Notes under the pieces: generated by a model
The model's input: the letters and a program-made list of their open reading frames with translations, nothing else
Told to the model about the DNA's origin: nothing
Database searches by the model: none
Shown: one piece after another, positions 1-5,417 of the stretch
Layout: each line of letters starts with the position of its first letter
Numbering within the stretch: the stretch's first letter is position 1
Program-made: the position numbers and the translations under genes
Assembly: GCA_946530775.1 (NCBI GenBank)
Contig: CAMNAH010000052.1
Location: forward strand, 1-7,691
Reading direction: 5' to 3'
Source: an uncultured Coriobacteriales bacterium
GTDB taxonomy: Bacteria; Actinomycetota; Coriobacteriia; Coriobacteriales; Atopobiaceae
DNA length: 7,691 bases

Positions 1-292
1 TGGTGTAGCGGTCGCCCTCGTAGTAGGTGTTGGTCTCGATGATGTTGGCCTCGGGGATGTCCTGCTCGACGAGCACGCGCACCCACTCGCGCGGGATGAT
101 GTTGGGGCCGTGGGGCTCGCCGGTGTGGAGCTTGATGCCGGTCTTGCCGCAGATGTTGGCGCTTACCTTGGCATATGCCTTGCGGAGCCCCTCGGCCGAG
201 AGGTCGCGGGTGAAATAGACGATGGACTCGTTGCCGGTGCGCTCGGCGGGGGAGATGTAGCGGTCGCCGTCGGTGGCTGCGGTGTAGGCCAT
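1..292 (-). CDS. DUF362-family protein, N-terminal 97 residues (3' part outside window)
   Basis: This is the start of a minus-strand gene that runs off the left edge. The reading frame begins at the ATG complementary to 290-292, five bases downstream of a strong AGGAGG ribosome site. The protein begins MAYTAATDGDRYIS. Around residues 55-95 it carries K-T-G-I-K-L-H-T-G-E-P-H-G-P-N-I-I-P, then a W-V-R-V-L-V segment and an N-I-I-E-T-N-T-Y-Y-E-G core. That arrangement matches the start of DUF362 proteins (pattern: KxHxGEPG...I.PeyvrpvvdllkeaGa...DTNTLY). Many DUF362 proteins also carry a 2[4Fe-4S] ferredoxin-type domain further along, but that part is not visible here, so iron-sulfur binding is only a family expectation. 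The biochemical role of the family is poorly defined. corA lies 66 bp upstream on the same strand, and a likely own promoter sits in the gap. Confidence 0.8.
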   Translation of the reverse strand, partial: MAYTAATDGDRYISPAERTGNESIVYFTRDLSAEGLRKAYAKVSANICGKTGIKLHTGEPHGPNIIPREWVRVLVEQDIPEANIIETNTYYEGDRYT

Positions 293-329
293 GATGTCCT
301 CCTCGGATTGTTTAGTTGATAACCCCTTA

Positions 330-338
330 ATTCTAGCA
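330..338 (-). promoter_or_regulatory. Extended -10 promoter (TGCTAGAAT) for the DUF362 gene
   Basis: On the minus strand the gap between corA and the DUF362 gene contains TGCTAGAAT, an extended -10 element of the TGnTAnAAT type. It would start transcription near 323 and give a leader of about 30 bases ahead of the AGGAGG site. No convincing -35 hexamer is found 16-18 bases upstream, where the sequence is still the end of corA; an extended -10 can partly compensate. This is a by-eye consensus match only. Confidence 0.4.
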
Positions 339-361
339 GCCGCAGGCGTGCGATGCCGCTA
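334..361 (-). other. Stem-loop overlapping the corA stop codon
   Basis: Read on the minus strand, the corA stop codon opens a hairpin. A 7 bp outer stem (TAGCGGC with GCTGCTA, one G-U pair) encloses a 2-base bulge and a 4 bp inner stem (CGCA with TGCG) with a CGCC tetraloop. It is followed by GAATTAAGGGG and has no U-tract, so it is not a convincing intrinsic terminator. It may stabilise the corA 3' end or attenuate read-through into the DUF362 gene. Its distal arm overlaps the putative -10 of that gene. Confidence 0.35.
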
Positions 362-1279
362 CAGCCACTTCTTGTAGCGGAAGAACGCGAGGCTGCCGAA
401 GGCGATTGCCAGGCACACCAGGATGACCATGGGATAACCCCATTTCCAGGTGAGCTCGGGCATGTTGAAGAAGTTCATGCCGTACCAGCCGGTGATGAGC
501 GTGAGCGGCGTGAAGACCGTCGTGACCACCGTGAGCACGGTGATGATGTTGTTCTGCTTGATGTCGAGGCGCGTCTTCTGCGCGTCGAGCACCTGGATGG
601 TGAAGTCGCTGAGCGCTCGGCTCGTGTCGCGCAGGCGCATGATGCGGTTCGCGAACACGCGGAAGTAGCGGAGGCTGTCCTCGGGGAAGAAGCCGTTTTC
701 GTTCTCCTCGAGCACCTCGGCGAGGTCGAGGAGCTGCTCGTAGTGCACGCGCAGGGCGCGGATGTCGCGGCGGATCTGCGTGACGTCCTCCATATGGGCT
801 TCCTCGACGCCATCGATGGCCTCGTCCTCGATGGTCACGAGCTGCTGCTCGTAGTTCTCGAGCAGGCGCTGGTCGCCCGAGACGATGCCGTCGAGCGCGT
901 CGTAGAGGAACCGCCCGAGGCTGGGGTCGTGCCAGCGCTTGGAGAGGGCGATGCGCGCGAGCATGGGTGCGACCACGCCGTCTCCGTCGATGAAGATGAT
1001 GCCGCGCTCGTCGAGCGCGAAGGAGAACCGGGCATCTGGGCCCGCGGGGTCGATGCGCCGGGGAATAGAGAAGGTTCCGGTGATGGAGTCGTAGTTGACC
1101 GTCGCCTTGGTGGCGAGGTAGTCCTGCTCCTCGGGGTCGAAGTCGATGCCCAGGCCGAAGGTGCTGCGCATCTCGAACCACTCCGATTCCGTCAGGTGGA
1201 TCACATACGGTCGGGCGCCCTTGCGGATCTCGTCGAGGTCGCAGGGAAGCAGCATCTCCTTGATCAGGTAGCAGTGCAT
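359..1279 (-). CDS. corA: CorA-family magnesium/divalent cation transporter
   Basis: This encodes a 306-residue inner-membrane channel that should take up Mg2+ and possibly other divalent cations as a homopentamer. The diagnostic GMN loop is present as Y-G-M-N-F (G267-M268-N269) at the end of the first membrane helix (about 245-266). The second helix covers about 282-300, and the short basic tail YKKWL lies in the cytosol. Residues 1-240 form the long cytoplasmic domain, acidic and helical towards its end (for example E-E-N-E-N-G-F-F), as expected for the CorA funnel and stalk helix. The length fits the family (about 300-350). The start at the ATG complementary to 1277-1279 is supported by GGGAGGAG four bases upstream. 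The same frame stays open further upstream across proA, but that extension is antisense shadow. No Mg2+-sensing leader is visible in the short upstream region. CorA homologues in this subfamily can also carry Co2+, Ni2+ or Zn2+, so substrate specificity is not settled. Confidence 0.93.
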   Translation of the reverse strand: MHCYLIKEMLLPCDLDEIRKGARPYVIHLTESEWFEMRSTFGLGIDFDPEEQDYLATKATVNYDSITGTFSIPRRIDPAGPDARFSFALDERGIIFIDGDGVVAPMLARIALSKRWHDPSLGRFLYDALDGIVSGDQRLLENYEQQLVTIEDEAIDGVEEAHMEDVTQIRRDIRALRVHYEQLLDLAEVLEENENGFFPEDSLRYFRVFANRIMRLRDTSRALSDFTIQVLDAQKTRLDIKQNNIITVLTVVTTVFTPLTLITGWYGMNFFNMPELTWKWGYPMVILVCLAIAFGSLAFFRYKKWL

Positions 1280-1314
1280 GGCTCCTCCCGTCTCTCGATT
1301 CGAACCTGGTTGCA

Positions 1315-1320
1315 ATTCTA
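1315..1320 (-). promoter_or_regulatory. Possible -10 (TAGAAT) of corA
   Basis: TAGAAT on the minus strand lies 35 bases upstream of the corA start codon, a sensible distance for a short leader. A -35 match at normal spacing is poor: the closest, TTCAGC at 1341-1346, is 20 bases away. The call rests only on the -10 hexamer and its position in the divergent gap. Confidence 0.3.
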
Positions 1321-1376
1321 CTACTGCAGGAGTGTAACCAGCTGAATACGACCTGAGCCGGCGCCCTGTTTTACCG

Positions 1377-1382
1377 TAGAAT
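1377..1382 (+). promoter_or_regulatory. Possible -10 (TAGAAT) of proA
   Basis: TAGAAT lies 27 bases upstream of the proA ATG. A weak -35 candidate, CTGAGC (1353-1358), is 18 bases further upstream. This -10 hexamer is identical to the one proposed for the divergent corA gene. The call is a consensus match by eye. Confidence 0.35.
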
Positions 1383-1409
1383 CGACCTAACCACGAGACA
1401 GGAGGAGCC

Positions 1410-2696
1410 ATGTCCACCATCAGCGAGGTTGCAGCCCAGATGAAGCTCGAGAGCCCCCTCATGGCGGCGACGCCGGTGGAGGTGCGAAACGATGCCCTCG
1501 CGCGCATCCGCGAGGCGCTCCTTGCCAACCAGGAGGATATCTTCGCGGCGAACGCGGCTGACCTTGCCGCTGCCGAGGAAGCCGGCGTGGCCGCCCCCGT
1601 GGTCAAGCGCCTGCGCTTCGACGACCACAAGCTCGCCGATGTGTGCGCCGGCATCACCGACCTTATCGGCCTGCCCGATCCCGTGGGCAAGACCCTGCTT
1701 GCACGCGAGCTCGACGAGGGCCTGGTCATGCGCCGCGAGAGCTGTCCCATCGGCGTGATCGGCGTGATCTTCGAGGCGCGTCCCGACGCGCTGGTGCAGA
1801 TCTCGACGCTCTGCCTTAAGAGCGGCAACTGCGCCATCCTCAAAGGCGGCTCCGAGACGGCCAACACCAACCGCGTGCTGTTCCGCGTAATCCATGAGGC
1901 CGCCGTTGAGGCTGGGCTTCCCGAGGGGTGCCTGCACCAGGTCGAGGCACGTGCCGAGATTGCCGAGCTTCTGGCCTGCGATGAGAGCGTCGACCTGCTC
2001 ATCCCGCGCGGATCGAACGCCTTCGTGCGCTACATCATGGACAACACGCGCATCCCGGTGATGGGCCATGCCGACGGCATCTGCCACGTGTATGTGGATC
2101 GCGATGCTGATGCCGAGAAGGCCGCCCGCATCGTGGTTGACGCCAAGACCCAGTACGTCTCGGTGTGCAATGCTGCCGAGACCCTGCTCATCGACCGCGC
2201 GTGCGCGCCCGAGCTGGTGCGCGCGCTGGTGGAGGCGCTGCAGGAGAAGGGCGTCGAGGTGCGCGGCACTAACGAGGTGCAGGCCATCGTGGCCTGCGAC
2301 CCCGCAACCGACGAGGATTGGGACACCGAGTATCTGGCGCTCACCATCTCGGTCAAGATGGTCGACGGCGTTGACGAGGCCATCGACCACATCAACCGCC
2401 ATGGCAGCCACCACACCGACGCTATCGTGACGGAGAACGAGGCGACCGCGGCGCGCTTCATGCAGCTCGTGGACAGCGCCAACGTGTACCAGAACTGCTC
2501 CACGCGCTTTGCCGACGGCTTCCGCTACGGCTTCGGTGCCGAGGTGGGTATCTCGACCTCCAAGCTGCATGCGCGCGGCCCGGTGGGGCTGGATGGTCTC
2601 GTGACCTACAAGTACAAGATCGTGGGCGACGGGCACATCGTGGCCGATTACGCCAGTGGCGCGCGCAGCTTCCATTTCAAGGATCTGCAGGCTTAG
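1410..2696 (+). CDS. proA: Gamma-glutamyl phosphate reductase (proline biosynthesis)
   Basis: This encodes a complete 428-residue cytosolic enzyme of the aldehyde dehydrogenase superfamily. It reduces gamma-glutamyl phosphate with NADPH to glutamate-5-semialdehyde, the second step of proline synthesis from glutamate. The catalytic cysteine is C253 in Y-V-S-V-C-N-A-A-E-T-L-L, matching the family signature around the active site. Other family landmarks are R-R-E-S-C-P-I-G-V-I-G-V-I-F-E-A-R-P-D, L-K-G-G-S-E-T, L-I-P-R-G-S-N-A-F-V-R, and near the C-terminus F-G-A-E-V-G-I-S-T-S-K-L-H-A-R-G-P-V-G-L. Length is close to E. coli ProA (417). The ATG at 1410 is preceded by AGGAGGAGCC, a near-perfect ribosome site. 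proB (glutamate 5-kinase), often adjacent, is not on either side here: upstream is divergent corA, and downstream is a terminator followed by a convergent operon. The gene therefore appears monocistronic. No truncation or missing catalytic residue is seen. Confidence 0.97.
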   Translation: MSTISEVAAQMKLESPLMAATPVEVRNDALARIREALLANQEDIFAANAADLAAAEEAGVAAPVVKRLRFDDHKLADVCAGITDLIGLPDPVGKTLLARELDEGLVMRRESCPIGVIGVIFEARPDALVQISTLCLKSGNCAILKGGSETANTNRVLFRVIHEAAVEAGLPEGCLHQVEARAEIAELLACDESVDLLIPRGSNAFVRYIMDNTRIPVMGHADGICHVYVDRDADAEKAARIVVDAKTQYVSVCNAAETLLIDRACAPELVRALVEALQEKGVEVRGTNEVQAIVACDPATDEDWDTEYLALTISVKMVDGVDEAIDHINRHGSHHTDAIVTENEATAARFMQLVDSANVYQNCSTRFADGFRYGFGAEVGISTSKLHARGPVGLDGLVTYKYKIVGDGHIVADYASGARSFHFKDLQA

Positions 2697-2698
2697 AG

Positions 2699-2731
2699 CC
2701 TGACAAATGACCTGTCCATTTGTCAGGTTTT
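2699..2731 (+). terminator. Intrinsic terminator of proA
   Basis: Three bases after the proA stop, an 11 bp perfect stem (CCTGACAAATG at 2699-2709 with CATTTGTCAGG at 2717-2727) with a 7-base loop is followed by TTTT (2728-2731). This is a good rho-independent terminator on the plus strand. The hairpin is also the first structure after the convergent histidine kinase gene, whose stop codon (complement of 2730-2732) overlaps the T-run. On the minus strand the hairpin is followed by CTCTAAG rather than a T-run, so termination in that direction should be weaker. Confidence 0.88.
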
Positions 2732-3956
2732 ACCTGGGGAAAAGGACCGTGAAGCGGGTGCCCACGCCCTCGCGCGAGACCACGTCGATGGTGCCGTTGT
2801 GCGCATCGACGATCCATTTGGCGATCGCGAGTCCCAGGCCGGAGCCCTCGTTGGTCTCGTTGCGCGCCTCGTCGGAGCGGTAGAAGCGCTCGAACGCGTG
2901 CGCGGCGTCCTTCTGCGACATGCCGATGCCCTCGTCCTGCACCGTATAGCCCACGCGCCCGCCCTGCTCGACCACCGAGAGCGTGATCGGCGTGCCGTCC
3001 GGCGAGTACTTCTCGGCGTTCTGCACGATGATGCGCATGCTCTGCTTGACCATGGCGAGGTCGCCGATGATCTGGTAGCGCGGGTCGGCCGCCTGCTCGT
3101 CGGTGATGCTGCAGCGGTAGATATGGGACTCGTCGATCATGAGCGACTCCTCCCATACCTCGCGCACCACGTTCGCAAGGTTGATCTGCGTGCGCTGCAG
3201 GGTGTTGCGCCCGGAGTCGCCGCGCGCGAGGAACAGCAGCTGCTCCACGAGCTCCTGCATGTGGTCGCTCTCGAGCTTGAGGGCCTCGATGGATTCGTCG
3301 AGCACCTTCTCGTCGGTCTTGCCCCAGCGGTCGAGCATGTTGACGTAGCCCTGGATCACGGCGATGGGCGTGCGCAGCTCGTGGCTTGCATCGTTGACGA
3401 AGCGCATCTGCTGCAGCTTGGCCTCCTGCATCTGGCGCAGCAGGTTGTTGAGCGCCACCTCGATGGAGCGCAGGTCCTTGTCGCCCGTGGTGACGGTGGG
3501 GGAGTCCACGCTGGCCTGCGAGATTGCCTGCTCGAGCGTGGCCATCTTGTCGGCGCTTGCGGCCATGGGGTCGCTCACGCCGGCCTGCGCGAGCGTGTCG
3601 GCCATGATGGCGAGGTCGTTCAGGGGCTGGAGCTTGCGACGCACGCGGCGCGTCTCGGAGAAGACCCCGAGCAGGTCGATGAGCTCCCAGAGCACGACGA
3701 ACGCGGCGACGGGCAGGAACGGCTCCGCAAAGGCGGCGAACTTCCCAAAATCGGTGCCCGCCGTGGCGATGAACCCGTCGACGCTGGGATGGGCGAGGCC
3801 TGCCACGTGCCAGCAGCTATAGCAGCCCAGCACCACCAGAGCATCGAGGAAGATCCAGTTGAGCAGGCGCCTCCACCAGTAGCTCCAGCTGATGGAACGA
3901 GCGATGGACGAGACGCGCCTGCCGTTCTCGCGGGCGCTGCTAGTCTCGGATGACAT
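2730..3956 (-). CDS. Sensor histidine kinase (HAMP-like linker, HisKA, HATPase)
   Basis: This encodes a 408-residue membrane sensor kinase, partner of the response regulator gene just upstream. Two membrane helices (about 33-54 and 79-99) enclose an extracytoplasmic loop of only about 25 residues. A linker follows at about 103-183: its first helix (P-L-N-D-L-A-I-M-A) and last helix (D-L-R-S-I-E-V-A-L-N-N-L-L) look like the two HAMP helices, separated by an unusually long 35-40 residue stretch. The phosphoacceptor is H192 in the H box D-A-S-H-E-L-R-T-P. The ATPase domain shows the N box with N313 (Q-N-A-E-K-Y-S-P), the G1 box D341-x-G-I-G, an F box F-E-R-F-Y-R-S (355-361) and the G2 box G-S-G-L-G-L (371-376). 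All catalytic boxes look intact. The start overlaps the regulator gene by 17 bp and has its own GAGGAG site six bases upstream, suggesting translational coupling. The signal sensed is unknown; the short loop favours membrane or envelope cues, or a signal passed by a membrane partner. Confidence 0.95.
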   Translation of the reverse strand: MSSETSSARENGRRVSSIARSISWSYWWRRLLNWIFLDALVVLGCYSCWHVAGLAHPSVDGFIATAGTDFGKFAAFAEPFLPVAAFVVLWELIDLLGVFSETRRVRRKLQPLNDLAIMADTLAQAGVSDPMAASADKMATLEQAISQASVDSPTVTTGDKDLRSIEVALNNLLRQMQEAKLQQMRFVNDASHELRTPIAVIQGYVNMLDRWGKTDEKVLDESIEALKLESDHMQELVEQLLFLARGDSGRNTLQRTQINLANVVREVWEESLMIDESHIYRCSITDEQAADPRYQIIGDLAMVKQSMRIIVQNAEKYSPDGTPITLSVVEQGGRVGYTVQDEGIGMSQKDAAHAFERFYRSDEARNETNEGSGLGLAIAKWIVDAHNGTIDVVSREGVGTRFTVLFPR

Positions 3957-4632
3957 AGCCCACTCCTCGCACGGTGGTGATCAGCTTGATGTTGAAGCGA
4001 TCGTCGATCTTGGAGCGCAGCTGGCGGATGTACACGTCGATGACGTTGCTCTCGCCGATGTAGTCGTAGCCCAGCGCTGCGCTTGCGAGCGCCTCGCGCG
4101 TCTGCACGATGTCCTGGTGCTCCATGAGCTGGCGCAGGATCTCGAACTCGCGGTTGGTGAGCTCGACGGGTACGCCGTTCACGGTGACCTCGTGGCGATC
4201 GGTGTCGATGGTGACGCCCTGGATCGTGACGGAATTGGTGACCGGCATGGCGACCGCTGCGCCCGACGGCACCGCATGGCGCTTGAGGGTCACGCGGATG
4301 CGCGCGAGCAGCTCCTCGATGGCGAAGGGCTTGGTGATGTAGTCGTCCGCACCCGCATCGAGGCCCGCCACCTTGTCCATGACGGCATCGCGTGCGGTGA
4401 GCAGGATCACCGGGGTGTTCTTCTCGCGGCGCAGGCGCCTGAGCACCTCCATGCCGTTGAGCTGCGGAAGCAGGATGTCAAGCAGGACGAGGTCGTAGTC
4501 AGAGGCAAGGGCCAGCTCGAGGCCGGCCCTTCCGTCTGCCGCCTTGTCGATCTCATATCCCTCGTGGGAGAGCTCGAGTTCGACGAAGCGGGCGATCTTC
4601 TCCTCGTCCTCTACGATGAGGATGCGTGCCAT
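3940..4632 (-). CDS. OmpR/PhoB-family response regulator
   Basis: This encodes a 230-residue cytosolic DNA-binding regulator. The receiver domain (about 1-118) has the acidic pocket E8-D9, the phosphoacceptor D52 in V-L-L-D-I-L-L-P, T79 in I-L-L-T-A-R-D and K101 in T-K-P-F, all expected for an active receiver. The C-terminal winged helix (about 136-228) includes L-T-N-R-E-F-E-I-L, the helix ending in V-I-D-V-Y-I-R-Q-L-R-S-K-I-D and the hairpin T-T-V-R-G-V-G-Y-V-I, the hallmark of the OmpR/PhoB class. The start is one base after the stop of the DUF4342 gene, with AAGGA about eight bases upstream inside that gene, and the 3' end overlaps the kinase start by 17 bp. It should be phosphorylated by that kinase. 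Its targets are unknown. The 11-bp-spaced direct repeats at 5285-5317 upstream of the operon are the obvious candidate site, implying autoregulation. Confidence 0.96.
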   Translation of the reverse strand: MARILIVEDEEKIARFVELELSHEGYEIDKAADGRAGLELALASDYDLVLLDILLPQLNGMEVLRRLRREKNTPVILLTARDAVMDKVAGLDAGADDYITKPFAIEELLARIRVTLKRHAVPSGAAVAMPVTNSVTIQGVTIDTDRHEVTVNGVPVELTNREFEILRQLMEHQDIVQTREALASAALGYDYIGESNVIDVYIRQLRSKIDDRFNIKLITTVRGVGYVIRD

Positions 4633-4633
4633 G

Positions 4634-5197
4634 CTAGTTTTCCTTCTTCTCTTCCGAGTCGCCCATCACGTCGTCCTTGATGGATTCGGCAACCTCGCCG
4701 GCCTTGTCCATCATCTGGTTGATGTCGACGGTCATGCGGGAGACGCCCTCGATGTGGTAGCGCAGGCCGAAGAAGAGGCCGATGATGAGCAGCCAGAGCG
4801 TGGCGCCCCAGAGGAAGATGCCCAGGATGACGATCAGGATGGGCAGGGCGATGACGCGCTCGCCGTTGTGCTCGGCTACGAACGTGGTATCGACGCTCTT
4901 CTTGAGGAGGCGCTTGACCTCGTCGAGGATCTTGCTGAAGTAGTCGCCCACCTTGCTCTTCTTGGAGGACTGCTGGTAAGCGGTCTGAGCCTGCACCATC
5001 TCGGGGGAAACGGGGCCGGGCTCGGTGGAGGCGGTGGTGGTGTAGCTTGCCGTCTGCGCGGTGGCCTTGCCCAGGCGCTCGAGCCAGATGATCGCGTCGA
5101 GCACATCGTCGTTGCTGGCCTCGAGGGCAACCTTCGCGTCGTCGTAGGAGACGCCCGTCTTCTCGCGGATGAGTTCGACCTTCTCAAGCTTATCCAT
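4634..5197 (-). CDS. Membrane-anchored protein with UBA-like N-terminus and DUF4342-type C-terminus
   Basis: This encodes a 187-residue protein, first gene of the operon with the two-component pair. Residues 1-43 (M-D-K-L-E-K-V-E-L-I-R-E-K-T-G-V-S-Y-D-D-A-K-V-A-L-E) form a three-helix UBA/TS-N-like unit, a fold shared with EF-Ts, NAC and DUF4342 proteins. A Thr/Ser/Pro-rich linker follows (about 46-66), then a basic amphipathic region (about 79-101). Next is the DUF4342-like strand segment with H-N-G-E-R-V-I-A-L-P-I at 110-120, and one long or two short hydrophobic helices at about 117-145. The tail (about 150-187) is charged and ends in E-E-K-K-E-N. I see no signal peptide. The ATG complementary to 5195-5197 has AAAGGA seven bases upstream. 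The stop is one base from the response regulator start, so the genes are almost certainly co-transcribed. Function is unknown. The position suggests an accessory or target of the two-component system, which is inference. Confidence 0.88.
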   Translation of the reverse strand: MDKLEKVELIREKTGVSYDDAKVALEASNDDVLDAIIWLERLGKATAQTASYTTTASTEPGPVSPEMVQAQTAYQQSSKKSKVGDYFSKILDEVKRLLKKSVDTTFVAEHNGERVIALPILIVILGIFLWGATLWLLIIGLFFGLRYHIEGVSRMTVDINQMMDKAGEVAESIKDDVMGDSEEKKEN

Positions 5198-5216
5198 GAT
5201 CTTGTCCTTTCTTTTC

Positions 5217-5247
5217 GGGGCTCCGTGCCCCTTGTTTGCCTGACAAG
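5217..5247 (-). other. Two adjacent stem-loops in the leader of the DUF4342/two-component operon
   Basis: Between the TATAAT and the ribosome site of the operon, the minus-strand transcript can form CTTGTC/AACAAG (5231-5247, five Watson-Crick pairs plus one wobble) followed directly by GGGGC/GCCCC with an ACGGA loop (5217-5231). The two share one base at their boundary, so only one can form completely. The second lies about 10 bases ahead of the AAAGGA site. They might influence message stability or translation. No known riboswitch class is recognised. Confidence 0.35.
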
Positions 5248-5274
5248 TACATGGTGCCCGTGCAAGATGAGCCG

Positions 5275-5280
5275 ATTATA
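5275..5280 (-). promoter_or_regulatory. Operon promoter -10 (perfect TATAAT)
   Basis: A perfect TATAAT on the minus strand lies 77 bases upstream of the DUF4342 start codon, predicting a leader of about 70 bases. The -35 position at 18-base spacing holds only TTCATC (three of six consensus positions, complement of 5299-5304). A consensus -10 with a poor -35 covered by direct repeats is typical of promoters activated by OmpR-family regulators. Confidence 0.65.
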
Positions 5281-5284
5281 CGGC

Positions 5285-5317
5285 GAAGATTAAGGAAAGA
5301 TGAAGGCTAGATGGGAG
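5285..5317. repeat. Three tandem 11 bp direct repeats, candidate response-regulator operator
   Basis: Written on the plus strand the units are GAAGATTAAGG (5285-5295), AAAGATGAAGG (5296-5306) and CTAGATGGGAG (5307-5317). Units one and two match at 9 of 11 bases; the third keeps the AGAT core in register, so AGAT occurs at 5287, 5298 and 5309. They begin four bases upstream of the operon TATAAT and cover roughly -17 to -49 from its expected start. OmpR/PhoB regulators bind as head-to-tail dimers to direct repeats with one-turn (11 bp) spacing. Binding by the regulator encoded at 3940-4632 is inferred, not shown. The site is also about 50 bp upstream of the divergent putative promoter at 5366. 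Confidence 0.55.
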
Positions 5318-5365
5318 CTCGATGCGAGACGTCTCGCGGTTTTCGGGCACCTCGCGCCGCGCGCG

Positions 5366-5374
5366 TGCTAGATT
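5366..5374 (+). promoter_or_regulatory. Possible extended -10 (TGCTAGATT) for the small membrane protein
   Basis: TGCTAGATT is an extended -10 element similar to the one ahead of the DUF362 gene. It would start transcription near 5381, shortly before the ATGs at 5400 and 5418. No good -35 is seen at normal spacing. If real, it rules out translation starting at the earlier in-frame ATG at 5322. Confidence 0.35.
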
Positions 5375-5417
5375 GAATCAGGCGCGGTTCACGGCGGCGA
5401 TGACGGAAGGCGCGAAG

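Larger units (their letters stand above)
1277..1412. repeat. 18-base near-perfect inverted repeat formed by the translation starts of corA and proA
   Basis: The minus-strand corA start region (1277-1294) and the plus-strand proA start region (1395-1412) read GAGAC(G/A)GGAGGAGCCATG, identical at 17 of 18 positions. The divergent 100 bp between them is thus bracketed by inverted copies that include the ribosome site, the GCC spacer and the ATG. The core GGAGG is expected from ribosome-site selection; the flanking identity is more than that requires. Whether it has a function is unknown. Confidence 0.6.

Noticed and set aside
353..1345. A 330-codon plus-strand frame opposite corA
   Set aside because: It is rich in Glu, Val, Asp and His runs, has no recognisable fold, and lies opposite a gene with an intact GMN motif and a strong ribosome site.
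1280..2002. Upstream extension of the corA frame to 547 residues
   Set aside because: The extra N-terminus is Ser/Arg/Ala-rich, runs antisense through proA and past the divergent promoter region. The ATG at 1279 has an excellent ribosome site and gives a normal CorA length.
1371..2675. A 434-codon minus-strand frame opposite proA
   Set aside because: Antisense shadow; proA on the plus strand is complete with its catalytic cysteine and terminator.
2799..3953. A 384-codon plus-strand frame opposite the histidine kinase
   Set aside because: Low-complexity Leu/Val/His/Asp composition and no motifs; the opposite strand has all kinase boxes.
5211..5240. GGGGC/GCCCC hairpin followed by TTGTTT read as a plus-strand terminator
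   Set aside because: No plus-strand gene ends upstream of it: the region to its left is the minus-strand DUF4342 gene. It is better explained as a leader hairpin of the minus-strand operon.
5322..5417. Longer start (ATG 5322) for the small membrane protein
   Set aside because: The added segment is Arg-rich and contains the likely extended -10. The ATG at 5418 has a GGAAGG site at good spacing. The ATG at 5400 remains a possible alternative.
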